Assembly: GCF_052324685.1 (NCBI RefSeq)
Contig: NC_135212.1
Coordinates: 24,564,262 to 24,628,261 of the forward strand
Direction: 5' to 3'
DNA: 64,000 nucleotides
From: Brachyhypopomus gauderio
Lineage: Eukaryota; Chordata; Actinopteri; Gymnotiformes; Hypopomidae
The notes beneath the pieces are model-generated. The model had not been told where the DNA came from and did no database searches. It saw only the letters and a list, made by a program, of their open reading frames with translations. A program made the position numbers and the translations under genes. Shown piece by piece: positions 1 through 13,290 of the stretch. Position 1 is the first letter of the stretch; each line of letters starts with the position of its first letter.

Positions 1-3000
1 GTGGTGAGGGTGAAGAACCTGATCCTCAACATGATATCATGATATCGATTTTAATCTGTATATTCCAACGAAGTATATTCCAACCAAGCGGCAAAGCACC
101 AGAGACTCTGTATGAAGACTGTCGTTACCGAATCATTCAATAGCCATCAGGGATGTTTATTCTGGAGCCTGATGTGAGCAAAAGTGTCATGATTGGGCCT
201 TCGTGCAGTAAATGGCTTTTTCAGTGTTGCTGGACAATGGAGACATGGGACATGCTTATATGGACAAGATTTACAAATCTGCTTAGTTTTCCAGTAGCTG
301 TTCTGGGAGTGGGGGAGGGGGGCAATGAACATTCGTGGAACCCCCCCCCCCTCCCCCCCCCCCTCCCCAAGCCACCCAAATGAAGACACATAATGTTTGT
401 GAATGGCGATACAGTGACACCAGTATCGCCAACTTTGTGACTTTTTCGCTGTAGTTAGCGAGTATTCAGACCCCTCTAGCTACTCTAGGGATTACGTCAT
501 TTAGCGACTTTCAGATACTTTCAGGACAGCCAATATATGATGAGGTGGCAATACGTCATCTAGGCTAGTGATGCTGAGAATCTGCTGCATAGGACTAACT
601 AGCTATATGGCCAACGCAGAAATCCCATCGTAGTGTGACGCTTTTTTGCTCTATAGTTCTTACCAGAAATTAAGAGGAAGAGTGATATATCGCAATTCTT
701 AAAGTAAATAATAAAATACAATAGACAACTGATAAGAATAATATTGATAATTCAATAATTATTATAATTGATAGCTGATTATATTGTCAGCAAATAACAC
801 AAAAGTAAAATGACTGAATAATGATAACTATAAAATGTTGATTAATATAAAATATTTACTTTTGCTTCTTAAATGCTGGAACCATAAGGTAAATAATCGA
901 CCCCTCTAACAGAGCTACTGGTCCCAGTCTACCTCCCCAGTTCAGATGGTCCAGAACCTCCACTGGATTCCAAGGGCCTGTTGGTGTCCATAGCTGGCAC
1001 TGTAGGAGACCAGCATTCAGAAACTCTGGCAATTAATGAGTTAAAGGGTAATCCAGTAACTGAAAATCAGATTACATGTTACTTTAATATATCCTTTGAA
1101 TTAATGTGACAGATACAATCTTAAATACAGAACTAGTTATCTGTGATAGAAGACATTTTTTAAGTAACCTTCTCAACCTTGCATGCCATGCGAACTTTAC
1201 ACAAGTTAATGTGTGGTGACTACACAAACACTGCCCGCTAGTTATAGAGGTCCCCTGGACCGTGTCAGTCCAGGTGCTCTGCAGTGTCCAGGCTGCCAGT
1301 CACTGTGCTTTCCTCGCTGTCTAAGTAGCCCACAGCTGGGGCTCATCCACCCAGCCAGGAGGACCCCAGTGCTGTGCACCTGCAGAGAGCAGGCGAATGG
1401 GGTAAGCATCTTAACCGTCACCCTGGTGAGAGGATGGAGAAAGAAGGAAAGAGGGATGGATAGTGAGAGAGAAGTGAGGATAAAGAGCAGGGCAGGGCAA
1501 CGAGGCTACAATCTTGGGTGCTGTAATTACAGCAGAGCTCATCTCCATGATTGCAGCCCTGTATTGCCCAAAGAGGCAGTAAAGACGGCAGTGTGGTGGA
1601 CTGAGGAAGATCCAGTCATTGGGCTCGCACCAGAAAATTATTACACATCCTGAGAGGCTTTCTGGGAAACATGGATCTCAGGGTTTACAGGCAGACCTGA
1701 ACTTTGGCAAGTTCAGAACCGGGGGGGCTGGGGGGGCTGGGGGGGGGGCACTTAGGACAGTGCCTGATGAACAAAATTAGCAGAGGATTTCCACTCCTCC
1801 AACAGCATGGAATAAGACAGAATAACAATGGAAATAATGCTATTAATATTCATGTAAAACAACATGTATGCTCATGTTTTGCCATCTTGGAAACTAATGT
1901 CATTCAGCATTTACAGTTTTTCTCTGATTCACTGATTTAATGAAAAAATTTATCAAAATAAATGTATCCGTTCTCATCAAACATAACACGGAGGTCTGAA
2001 AAAAGTTGCTATTTGGCAATGAGTCCACTTAAATGTCAGTTCATTATTTGCTACGAAAGGATTCATGGGTAGAACATTTATCGCTCTAAATTATGTGTGG
2101 CAGACATGAAAATGAAAACCAGTGGACATTCAAAGAGAAGCAGAGTGAGGATGAGCAAGCAGGACAGGTGTTGGTAGAGACGTGGGTGCAGGTATGGAAA
2201 AAGAGAAGAACAAGTAGAGAACAGGTAGGGAGGATCTGGAGCAAGCACTTATAGATCACATGTTCAACCATTGTCTGTCCCAAAGAGAGGCCAGCCAAAG
2301 TGCACCTATCCATGTGTGCAGGTGAGTAACGGCCTTGGTCATTCGTACATTTCAGAGGGACAACATGTCTGATGTTTTTATTGCTTCTGTAAACCCAACT
2401 GGGCATAAACCAATTGGAACACATTACCTCACAGAAGACGAAATGAAGCACCATACCTGGTACTGTGAACTGACTGGCTCACTAAGCTCCCAGTTAGAAC
2501 ACAGAGAAGGGCCATAACCAGATGAACACATCAAACATTCACAGAGGACTAAGAAAATGCTATTTCCAACTTGGGTGTCCAGGACAACACCGTATGCCTC
2601 AAAGAAATTCAGGAGCCTCACATTTTCAGAAACTTCCAGCGTTGCAGTTTGGCAACAACTGACAGGGCGCTAAATGGAGTATAAGAAAAGACGGATAGGA
2701 AGGAATCTTATTGGTCAACACACCATAGTCACCATCGCAGGACAGAGAAGCACAAACGTCACTGCATGTGCCGTTATAACAATGCAGGGTGTAGTTGGTC
2801 ACAGTTCTGTGTCGGGTCCCTACAATACAGCTTCTTGTTTTCGTGGACACAATCAGAGATGCACTCCAACCCAGACAAACAGGAGACCATGAGGGCATGG
2901 TATGACCAAGAAGTCAGCAATTGCAGTAATAAAACATTACAATGCTAAGCAGTTTGTCTGAGTTTTGTGTTCACATACCGATCATAGAAGAGGTCTGAAT

Positions 3001-4107
3001 TGTTCTCAATGAGCTATGCGCTTTTGTCTGAATCTGACAATGTGCCTGTATAAACCCTTCCTCTGAACTACACACTTGTATTTTGTGTGAGAGTGAACAG
3101 CCTTTACTTAAGTAAAGTAAATTTTCTTAAATGAACAGCAATCCTGTGTTGGTTTGAGTACACATTTTATCTACTCATTGGTCACCTTGTATACATAGTT
3201 CTAAGAAAAAAAGAAATGCATATATAATCAAAGTATTAAAGGGAAATGTAAGCATTTTTTACAGTGCGTTTCTGCTTGTTGTATTAAGTGTTTTTGTTTT
3301 AAATGTTGTGTTAAGGTCAATTTTGCCATGAGAAACCCTTTAAACCGGTTGAGAACAACTGAGGAAGGAGAAGCTAGCCACTCATGACCACTGAGATGAT
3401 TCAGCACACTGACAGCGCTGTTCTGCCACGGGCTCTGAATCACACTCAGTTCGGATCAGAGCCCGTTACTCAAGCTGACCGTGCAAAGAGTAGCCTTTCA
3501 AATTACACACCCCCCTTCCGAGTGACTTAAGCCAAACCATGATCCACCTGATTCTCCATGCTTACTATAAGCCTTGCAGACAGGCGATGGAGACAACCTC
3601 TCTCCTCACTGTATCTTTGCTCTGACGAAAACCACTAAAACGAGTCACCATTTGAATAATCATCAATTATGCATGCAAGCTCTCAGACTTGTTATGGCGG
3701 CCTGGTAAACATAAAGTGAATCATTTTCCTCTCGTGCTCCTGGGCTAGGGGACAAACGCTCTGTCTCCATCCTGTCCACTGTGATAGCTGCAGGCAGCAC
3801 TGGGCCAACATTCAGTAAACACTGTCTGCATGTCAGTGCACACTGGGAAACATTTCAGGCATTTTAAATTGCAACCTCTCACCAACACAAACCCCCAATG
3901 GAAATTTTAGCTTTAATGTAACAGCACTTCTCCCGGGCAGCATTAATATTCGATTTCAGAGGTCCCAAGGCTGGAAGCTTGCAACTGATACAACGATTCA
4001 AAGTTTTGACGGCAGTGTGAAATGCTGGAGTATGTCTTGGCGAGCTGTGAGGTGAATCTATGGAAGCCCAGAAATGTAAAGTCAACATAACAGTGGAGCA
4101 GCGCACG

Positions 4108-4115
<8 letters not shown>
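1..4115. other. Non-genic sequence, no recognisable gene
   Basis: I see no exon, RNA gene or recognisable transposon here. Short open frames are present on both strands, but none resembles a known family and none has a convincing splice context. The only distinct structures are homopolymer-like runs: a C-rich tract at about 340-373 and a G-rich tract at about 1,722-1,750. The stretch at 3,530-3,720 is of mixed composition and free of simple repeats, so it could be a conserved non-coding element, but I cannot test that. Confidence 0.6.

Positions 4116-4196
<81 letters not shown>
4116..4196. repeat. (CA)n microsatellite
   Basis: Uninterrupted alternating C and A for about 81 bases, roughly 40 units. 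Open frames read through it as Cys-Val or Thr-His runs are artefacts of the repeat. Confidence 0.97.
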
Positions 4197-4197
<1 letters not shown>

Positions 4198-4782
4198 ATT
4201 TGAACCCTAAGCCCCAAAGACTTCTATATCCTATCTCACTACATCCTGTCTTCTTGTTGCTTCCATATTCTGAAACTCTGGTGTAGCACATATTTGCAAA
4301 TCCTACAGAATCACATTTGAATAATGAGAAACCTTTCATCAAATAAAGCACATAAAAATGACTCAAAGATATGGTCATTGGATGTGAATATGTACATCTT
4401 GTGATAATAAAGGTGTAAAACATTACAAGTTCAAAAAAATCATTGTGCTGACCATAAATACTGGAAGTACACCACCACGGTCTCACTTCCACTGCGAGGT
4501 GTCTGGAGTGTGTGATCTGGGTGCATTCCAGGCAGACTCTCACCCACAATGCCCAGGGGGACATTGGCACTGCAGTCAAACAGCTCATCTGCTGAGGGGC
4601 TGAATGAATGAACAGCAGTTGCTTGTCATGCCTCTTAAATAAATGTGCTAGGCCTCAAGCCAAGGCAGCATAAACCACAACAAAGGCCTTGTCCATAGAT
4701 CTGACATGCAGGAAGGAATAAGGAGTATTTGTTCAAATGCTTAAAGCTCAAAGTGCTTTTATTGCTTTTTTCAATGAGAGGT

Positions 4783-4817
<35 letters not shown>

Positions 4818-5539
4818 TTTGTTTTTCCTCTGCATCAGCTTTTCAGACAAAATTTCTTAATTCCAATTCCACTTAGTTCCAATTTCTTAATTCATTTAAT
4901 TAAAAGTATGGAGAGTGATTTCTCAATATGGAAACTGCAGATAACTGTCTGTCTGTCTTGCTCTGAGGTAAGGGGAAATCAAATCATGTTTTTAAATCAT
5001 ACTGCGTAGTAAATGCTGTCTGGTCATTGGTGGTAGAATGTGTATCTCAGAGGTTGTTTTAACAGCTATCAGACCACTGTGTAACAGAGTCTATGACTTA
5101 CAAAACTATGAGTAAAAAAACACTTCTGGACTGGAAAAACTTATATGGACCTCCCAAAAGATACCTGCAGTGGCAATTGTCCAGGAAGGTCACACAAAGA
5201 ACAAACACACACACAAAAAAAGTTTTGGTACCCAGTAGGGAATCCTGGGTAACATAAAAACTTTAAGCCCTGTACAAAGTCGGTTTCCCCTGGTGCCGAC
5301 TTAGAAATCAGGCAAACACAAATTCTGTCCAGACATAAATAGCATGCCAGAAAACAACATTGTCCAAGAGAAAAGACAATGGAGAAATGTGTGCGCTGTT
5401 AGAGGACAAGACGTAACAGGGACAAGCTCGAGTGGGACAGCTCCAGTCAGAGACAGTGTGTGCTTCTCTATTGATTTCTCTCTCTACAATCTCTTTCTCT
5501 CCCTCCCTGGCTCTCTGTGTCTGCAGACTGGGCTGTGGC
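4197..5539. other. Non-genic sequence with a trinucleotide microsatellite
   Basis: No gene is recognised. A perfect (GAT)n tract of about 12 units lies at 4,783-4,817; its poly-Met and poly-His translations are artefacts. Composition is AT-rich until about 5,450, where it turns GC-rich towards the CpG block. Confidence 0.6.
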
Positions 5540-5776
5540 TAGCTGTCCTGGCGGGGTGGAGCCGAGTGGAGCCGGCATGTGGGCGCAGAGCTGCGCTCAG
5601 ATAAACAGCGTGTTGTTGAAGCCGGCGGCGGGCTGAGAGGGGCGGAGCCGTGCTGGCTGATAAGAGCGGGAGGCGGCGGCGCTAACGGTGGCGTCGGGGC
5701 CTGGCGGCCACTGTAGAGGGAGCAGACCGGAGCCGGGGGAAGCAGACTCTCTGACTGCGCTCCACTCCCCCCACGT

Positions 5777-5803
5777 CCCCCCCCCCCCCCCCCCCCCCCC
5801 CCC
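5777..5803. repeat. C27 homopolymer run
   Basis: Twenty-seven consecutive C residues inside the CpG-rich block, followed by a TCCTC-rich pyrimidine tract to about 5,833. Assembled length at such a run is unreliable, and the strand asymmetry could favour unusual DNA structure. Confidence 0.95.
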
Positions 5804-6007
5804 TCCTCTCTCCTCCTCTCCTCTCCTCTCCTCTGGCCTGACTGCTACTGCTCCACTACTGGGCCCCGAGCTAATCTCTCCTCTTTCCTCTGCCTCTTTC
5901 TTTTAACAGAAAAGGCCCGAGCCGCCTAATTGCCTGGTGAGAGTGAAAAGCATCGGCGGGCCATGTCGGCGCGGCCGGCCGCAGAGGATGTGCGGAGGCA
6001 GACTGTC

Positions 6008-6076
6008 GGGCGGACCCGGCGGACCCGGCGGACCCGGCGGACCCGGCGGACCCGGCAGACCTGGCAGACCCGGCGG
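6008..6076. repeat. 9-bp GGACCCGGC tandem repeat
   Basis: About seven copies of a 9-bp unit GGACCCGGC, with the last copies diverged to AGACCTGGC. The period is a multiple of three, so every frame stays open: Gly-Gly-Pro on the + strand and Arg-Arg-Val on the - strand. I see no support for a real collagen-like or Arg-rich protein. It lies at the 3' edge of the CpG-rich block. Confidence 0.9.
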
Positions 6077-6125
6077 GACAGGCGCTTATGGAGCTCGCGG
6101 CCGTCTGTACACATCAGCTGTTTGT

Positions 6126-7323
6126 AGTGTGTCAGGGGCCATGTGCTCATATGAATGACTTACATTCAAACACAAACAAAACATGTACATACACACTCAT
6201 TGACACATAAGCACGCAAGTGTTGAGTCTCAAAACCTGCATCAGTGCCGTGTTGACAATGGGAGTCAAACATATTTTCCATAAAGCTCTGTGTGTAAAGG
6301 TGCTTGTTTTCTAACAATAAACACCAGTTCATATGTACGCACTGTACTAAACATCTATGTTAGTTAATACTTCTGGGGACAACAGAATGACATGAGTATT
6401 GAAGAAGATGATACAGTGCGTTGCTTTCTCATATTGAGAACCAAAAATGAATCCCTCTGTCTCTGGGGATTCTCATAGCTGTAGCAGGTTTGTGCTGGCT
6501 GCATTTGCAGTGGCTTAGATATCATCTTCCATGTACTCTTTAGTGCAAGCACCACCCTCCAGAAAAGCTGTTTGCTTACAGATTGTCTGTGATCTCCTGT
6601 TGCATTTAAAGTCAGTAGTGAGTTTGTTATTGGATGTTGGAATTATTTAAATTGTTAAGGATTGCTGTAATGTACTATAAAGTGTAGTATACAAAATGCT
6701 GTAGTATACTATAATAAACTGTAGTATGCAGAATGCTGTAGTATACTATAAACTGTAGTATGCAGAACGCTGTAGTATACTATAAACTGTAGTATGCATA
6801 ATGGTGTAGTATACTATGAACTGTAGTATGCAGAATGCTGTAGTATGCTGGGATATGCTGTGGAAAAGCTATAGAGTAGCCATTATGCAGCTACAATGCA
6901 TAGAAAATCTAAAACAGAATAAAGGCAAAAAACGTCTATTCATGGCTCCCCAACACGGAAATGGTATACAATGCTAAACTGAGCTGACAGTGGCAATGGA
7001 GTCAGTATGGGACCGAGCCCCCCTTCTTGTGTTTGAATGAAACACAATGAGGCTAGGCTAATGACAGGAAACAACACAACCAGCAAGGCACACCATGCCA
7101 GTCTGGAAGGCCTAGCGTGCAGTAAGCATTAAAATACGACTCCGACGTCTGGTATGCATACAACATGTTTTTGAAGATGAAGACGGCGATTACCGCTACA
7201 TTTACATGACATTGATAAAAAAAAATAATGTGTGACCTAATTCCTGCTTTAAGGTCAAAGAGCCCATTGAGAGGATGCCTGACTGTGTCATTTCAGAAGA
7301 GAGCAGCATAAAGAGGGTGGTCC
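6126..7323. other. Non-genic sequence with a diverged 34-bp repeat
   Basis: No gene is recognised. Around 6,670-6,860 a unit of about 34 bp built from GTAGTATACTATAAACT and GTAGTATGCAGAATGCT recurs four to five times, with each half-unit alike. The rest has no obvious structure. Confidence 0.6.
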
Positions 7324-7676
7324 TGGGGTGGAGAGGGTAGGAGGGCACCTGGGGAGGGTAGGAGGGCCCCCGGGAGGGTAGGAGAGCGCCCGGGAGGGTA
7401 GGAGGGCCCCCGGGAGGGTAGGAGAGCGCCCGGGAGGGTAGGAGGGCCCCCGGGAGGGTAGGAGAGCGCCTGGGAGGGTAGGAGGGCCCCCGGGAGGGTA
7501 GGAGGGCACCTGGGGAGGGTAAGAGGGCACCTGGGAGGGTAGGAGGGCACCTGGGGAGGGTAGGAGGGCACCTGGGAGGGTAGGAGGGCACCTGGGGAGG
7601 GTAGGAGGGCACCTGGGGAGGGTAGGAGGGCACCTGGGGAGGGTAGGAGAGCGCCCGGGAGGGCAGGAGGCCCCCG
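7324..7676. repeat. 20/21-bp G-rich minisatellite
   Basis: About 17 tandem units of GGGAGGGTAGGAGGGCACCT and variants carrying GCCCCC or GCGCCC in the second half, with a 20- or 21-bp period. The array alternates two variant types in its first half and becomes uniform in its second half. Long minus-strand frames rich in Pro, Ser, Tyr and Leu across it are repeat artefacts. GGGAGGG runs could form G-quadruplex DNA. Confidence 0.93.
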
Positions 7677-8546
7677 GGGGTGTCTCCCCTGCCCTCCTCT
7701 GACAGACCAGTGTACGTCTTTACCGTGCAGCGGTCAGTGGGGGTTGTGTGGGGAGTGGGGGTGGAGGAGTTGTGGGGGGGAGGGGGGGCGGAGGTGATTA
7801 CACTAGTGTGGCACTGACACACATGCTCTGCATTCCTCCCTCACTAATAACATTCACATCTCTTCCTCTCCCTCTGTGTCTGGCCACTGGCGTCAGATAA
7901 AGCTTAGCTAGACAAAGTCTCCATTCTGCTTATAATCAAGGGGACAGGCAAGACGCTTAGAATAATAAATTACTGTTTTTCTGCAGGTTCAGATTAGAAA
8001 AGGGGCCCAGTGGACAACCACAGATCCAGTGGACGACCCCAAACGTGGCCCCCACTGCAGGCTGTCCACTGACGGATAAGCCGGTATTTATCCTACACTG
8101 CACGGCTTTAATTACAGAGCATCAGTGATGTTGATTTGGTGTAAGCGTCAGAGATGTGCATATTCCACTACACTAGTTACAAAGGGCACTTAAGCCATTT
8201 TAATGTCTACGAGTCATTCAAATTACAAAAGGGCAGCGGACTAAGTGATATACACTAAAGGACAATGATAAATGGCTGTTTATTGATTGTGTCGTTGGTG
8301 TGCAACGGCTTGGTTTGGACTGGCGGGTGTTACTTTGCTACTCTCTCCACACTAAAGCTCCACTTCAGTTTACCATCACAGCTCTGGAATGCTGCAGATA
8401 GGTCAAACATGCCAGAGAATCAGCAATCAATAACTTTAGAGCAATGTTTTTACTCAGCTCCTGTCTCTGCATCAGAGCACACATCTGCTTCCAATATCTC
8501 AGTTCCAGACAGCACACTTACACAATCACATGTGAGCATGTGTGGG

Positions 8547-8550
<4 letters not shown>

Positions 8551-8582
<32 letters not shown>

Positions 8583-8593
8583 GGGGGGGGGGG
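8551..8593. repeat. (TG)15 followed by a G run
   Basis: Fifteen TG units run directly into about 13 G residues. Its reverse complement is largely present 55 bases downstream as an (AC)n tract, so the two can pair in a hairpin. Confidence 0.95.
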
Positions 8594-8645
8594 TCATTTC
8601 AAAACTGCTCGACACCCTCATACACAATATCAGATGCACTGCCTG

Positions 8646-8647
<2 letters not shown>

Positions 8648-8676
<29 letters not shown>
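8648..8676. repeat. (AC)n microsatellite
   Basis: About 14 AC units. With the TG tract at 8,551 it forms an imperfect inverted repeat with a 55-base loop. Confidence 0.95.
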
Positions 8677-8677
<1 letters not shown>

Positions 8678-9141
8678 GTATTTTATCACCCCACCAGAGG
8701 AAAGAAAAACAAAATGTAACAGCAATCGCTTGCCTTGGTGGACACAATTAATAATACAGTTACTTGCAAGTCCCTGTGGCTGATCTGGAGTCAGTCCTGA
8801 AGATGAATGAGGGAAGTGTGACTCATGGTTCATCCTGGCTGTTCCTGAACAACATAAATTGACACTGTGTACTTGACAAAGTTGTAGCACTTGGCTCAAA
8901 TGCATTGGTGGTAGTAGTGACTACCCAAGGAGTCCATAAAGGAGATCTGATGTTATGTGTTCTGAAGGTTAATCCCAGTCACCTGGTATTGGACACCGAG
9001 TCACCTGGTATTGGACACCGAGAACACAGGTGTCAGAATGGTGACCGATTCTTGTCAACCTTGGTGTTTACAGTGCTTGTCTCACTCACCTCCTCTCTCT
9101 CCATTTCTGCCTCTCACACAGCCTCTCTCTTATTCTTATAA

Positions 9142-9150
9142 ACACACACA

Positions 9151-9233
<83 letters not shown>
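9142..9233. repeat. (CA)n microsatellite
   Basis: About 45 CA units with one early AA interruption near 9,153. Confidence 0.97.
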
Positions 9234-9234
<1 letters not shown>

Positions 9235-9992
9235 ATCTCTGTCTTTCTTGCCGCTCATGTTTGCGGATCTGGACGTGCCGCACAGCTCCCCAGTTGCGTT
9301 GACGCTGAGCTGCAGGACGCAAAGGGCACGTCCTGAAACCCCGCCAGGGGTCTCGAGTGTCACGCGCCCAGAGGCAGCGGGGTGCACTTACAGTGGCTCG
9401 AACTTCAGGCCAGATGAAAGTAGAAAGGCGAAATAGAGATGCTTGATCCACTACAGAAGAGAAAATATGCTATGCAACACTCAGCAGACGCAAGCAGGGC
9501 TGGAGGTCAGATGTGAGCTGGGCTCTTTGATAAAGCCATATTGTTTTAGATGACGGATAAGGTATAGCACCAGCATGGCTACCCAGGACAACCGCTACTA
9601 TCAGCACTCATTATCTCTTCACTATCCTGCACATTCCTGGGCGGCGAAGCACACTTGTGATCAGGAGGATGAGAAGACATCTCGTCAGCAGACGTTTGAA
9701 AACAAAATAGTAGAGGCACACAAAAGAAACACAGATTAAACTAAGTTGTTTTATTTTCGATGATGAGGTTGATCTGCTGCTTGGACATCTGAACATCAGC
9801 ACAAATTCCAAAGAAAGGTGCAGAGAACAAGATCTCCACTCGCCACCGACAGCCACTCATCCACCTTGCAGCCCACCAGGGTCACCTGGTGTGAAGGCTT
9901 AACTCACAATCTTTTTATGAAGGGAACTTGGTGTTGGCCTGCTGAAGGAAGGAGGGAAGAGGCATTTTAGAATCTTTATATACAAGAATCCT

Positions 9993-9994
<2 letters not shown>

Positions 9995-10078
<84 letters not shown>
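9995..10078. repeat. (TG)n microsatellite
   Basis: About 42 uninterrupted TG units. Confidence 0.97.
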
Positions 10079-10083
<5 letters not shown>

Positions 10084-11059
10084 GAAGTGCGTTACTGTTT
10101 CTTTTAGTTTTATGGCTTTGCCACTTCCGACTGGCTAAGACACACTGAGACGCCAGCACACCACTACCAGTTTTACAACCTCTGCAGCCATGAATCTTGG
10201 TAAGCAGCACACCGGCTGATTCAGACATACCAGTCTTTTCTGGCTAGCTGGTATATCTCTGATGTTCTGAAGATAAAGCAGTAAAATGCACACATCTTCA
10301 CTGCAAGTTGTCTCTTCAGACATTTCAAACATTTCCACTTGACACTGACCCTGAGCCCGTTCCCAAGTACAAACCCCTGCAGGCGAAACCATGAAACTGC
10401 TCTCTGTGTCTGTACCAGACACTGCACATTCCGACTCCTTAGCTATACGGAGACATTCTTTGCAACTGTGAAGTGTGATTTACAGCAAACAAATCATAAA
10501 AGACGATGGAGCTGTCTCAGCAAGCTGAAAGCCTTTCCACCTTCCCCATGCCTCTTTAATGGGCCTGCCAGGCTCCATGGCCTGATAGGCAGACACAGAT
10601 GGAGCTAGGTCAGCTGTCTGCTGGTAGAGCGGCGACATGGAGAGAAGGGGGGGGTAGAACGCGTAAGGGAAACCCCCCAGGCCTCTTGGCAGTGGGATGG
10701 ACTGCCAACCAAGGACACGCACCCCCAGAAAGCCCCCTGTCGATGCCCTTTTCCCTTTCTCAGCCCGGATGGGGAGCAAGGCCCAGGGCCTTTTAAGGAG
10801 CGGGGACTTGTGTTGGGGTGACACACATGAGGTGTGTTCACGGGTGAAGGCAGCGGTGGTGGAGGATGATGAGATCTTCTGTGGGCAGGATGGGCCATGA
10901 GTCAGCAGCAGACAGAGAGCGGCCGATGGCAGCAGAGATAAGGGGGCATCGCGTCACGGGGCACCCGGAACAGGGCGATAATGGTGCTGGCCTCTCTCAG
11001 CTGGTTCCAGCCTGCCTCAGCTACAGGCTGGCCCTCTCTGGTGCCACACTGTCTTCAGC

Positions 11060-11067
<8 letters not shown>

Positions 11068-11108
<41 letters not shown>
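11068..11108. repeat. (CA)n microsatellite
   Basis: About 20 CA units, preceded by a short CT-rich stretch. Confidence 0.96.
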
Positions 11109-11111
<3 letters not shown>

Positions 11112-11222
11112 CACAGACACACAGGCTTGTGACTAACTGGTTGCTTTTTTCTCACGACAGTGGGTGACCCTCCACTCCCCGGACAGGCCGCCTCTGTAAT
11201 GTTACGCTCCAGTGCGTAGAGG

Positions 11223-11325
<103 letters not shown>

Positions 11326-11723
11326 CTGTCCCCGACAGCTATCACTGGCTCAGACGCCAGTCTCCACACTATCATCTGGGTGTGATGGAGCAGACAGAGC
11401 AGAGAAGGCAGAGATTGTTCCGAGATAACAGAGAGGGGAAAAAATGAGATCTGATCCTTTCCCATGTTAACGGTCTGTATTACGGTATGACCACATATTT
11501 ACACACCCACAACCACATCTGTACATTCATAAACATACAAGCATATGATGAAATGGTTCATACTTGGACATTAAAAAGTCATTTTGGCTGATGAATTGCT
11601 GAGGTTTCTGGTCGGAGGATACATCCTAGTGTCATGTGGACACGGTTTCCTGTTGCTGTCTAAGTCTAGTTGAGTAGTGGGGGTCAGTAGTGATGGCTTT
11701 GAGATCCTGACTATATGCACACG

Positions 11724-11831
<108 letters not shown>

Positions 11832-12974
11832 TCCGGTCCTGGCACAGTGACTGAGCTTATGTTTACAGCACCATGGGTGAGGAACTTTATGCCTCAACTG
11901 ATGCAACAGAAACTTTGGACTGAGTTGGTATTCTGACATAAATCCCAAGGCTGTTTTTGTAGCAAACCATTTGTAGCAAACCGGCCGACAGAGCAGGATC
12001 TTGGAAGACTATTTCCAAATCACTGGTGGTTGGAAGTCATTCAGTTCAAAGCCATTAGTGATAGGAAGAATTTTGTTACAGGAATATAAGCCCCAAAAAT
12101 GCTACTAGAACTAAAGATGAATGTACTTTAGAGGGGCTACACTACATTAGAGGGAAGCCACTCTGCATGGGGCTGCATTACTGGGGGCCATGCTAGCTTA
12201 AATGAATGAGATGCTAAATGATCTCCTTTGGCTTTTATTCACAATCTGTCTAATCATTTTCAGGAGAAGTACGCAAAAAAAGCAGCTTAGTTGTTCTTCC
12301 CGCTCTTTGGTTCCCAGTCCACGGCAGGGTCAGCAGAGGTCATGGCTAAATAGCTTTGTCGCCAGCCCTGTCTCTCTCCGTGCTAGCGGGGACAATGAAG
12401 CGCCCTTTCTTGTTTGACTTTCTCTGCTGAAAAGGGAGGAAGACTGAGGCTGAGAAGGCAGAGGCTGTGTGCAGGGTGAGCAGCTCGACAATACCTCTTT
12501 CTCTCAGCCTGGCCCGGGCCTGCCGTGGGGAGGGCGCCCCCCCCCCTCGGCTTTGGCCTCCAGTCGGCTGTGATTTATGGTGAATTAAAAAGGCTCGAGG
12601 GCACAGACTGCTGCTCTCTGTCTGGCTGGTTCCCTTCCACAGTCTCTCCCCATGCACAGCCATTGTGCCCTTACCACATGGATCATGGCTGAGTGGGGCT
12701 GGTGCAATCCCGACAACGGAGACTGTTCGGCGGGTCGCTGAGCTGCGAGTTATTCCAGCTATGCTCATGGGCTGCAAAATTCATATTCGGCCCTGCACAT
12801 GAAATTGAGCGTGGGCCTAAAAACAGCAGTGGTTCTGTAAAATACAGGCCTGTGGTCTCTGATGGACTGGGTCTGAGGTCACAAACTGAATGGGTTTTAT
12901 ACACCAGAGCAAAGCAGACTGAGAATGCAAGAATGTAAAGAGGTAAGCAGGCATAAAGCAGCCATTTTAGAGAC

Positions 12975-12978
<4 letters not shown>

Positions 12979-13021
<43 letters not shown>

Positions 13022-13045
13022 GAGAGAGAGAGAGAGAGAGAGAGA
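12979..13045. repeat. (GA)n microsatellite
   Basis: About 32 GA units with one GGAA interruption at 13,018-13,022. A matching (CT)n tract starts 170 bases downstream, giving an inverted purine/pyrimidine pair. Confidence 0.95.
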
Positions 13046-13211
13046 ATATGTAACTGTGATGATAGGTCTTAGCAGGCTCAGATAGGGGCAGGCATATAGT
13101 CATGGGCATTCCTGCCCTATCAGTGCAGTAAACTGGATCTCCTTTTTCCTCTTATCAGGCAAGAATTCACCATTTGAGGACTGTTCTCACTCACTACCAC
13201 ACTCACTCCCC

Positions 13212-13216
<5 letters not shown>

Positions 13217-13289
<73 letters not shown>
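13217..13289. repeat. (CT)n microsatellite
   Basis: About 36 CT units, complementary to the (GA)n tract at 12,979-13,045. Confidence 0.95.

Positions 13290-13290
<1 letters not shown>

Larger units (their letters stand above)
5540..6125. promoter_or_regulatory. CpG-rich block, possible promoter or first exon
   Basis: This block stands out from the AT-rich flanks by its high density of CG dinucleotides and GGCGG motifs, for example at 5,615-5,700. A pyrimidine-rich stretch ending in AACAG at 5,909 is followed by 27 bases and then GTGAGAG at 5,937, so 5,910-5,936 looks like a small non-coding exon on the + strand. No open reading frame resembles a known protein. It could be the promoter of a long non-coding RNA or an alternative first exon of a gene outside the window. 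CpG density and the splice-like pair are seen; promoter function is inferred. Confidence 0.45.

Noticed and set aside
5926..6158. Collagen-like Gly-Gly-Pro frame and an opposite Arg-Arg-Val frame
   Set aside because: Both come from the 9-bp repeat; no flanking collagen-like or signal sequence exists.
7202..7822. 206-residue minus-strand frame rich in Pro, Ser, Tyr and Leu
   Set aside because: It is the translation of the 20/21-bp minisatellite and has no conserved domain or splice context.
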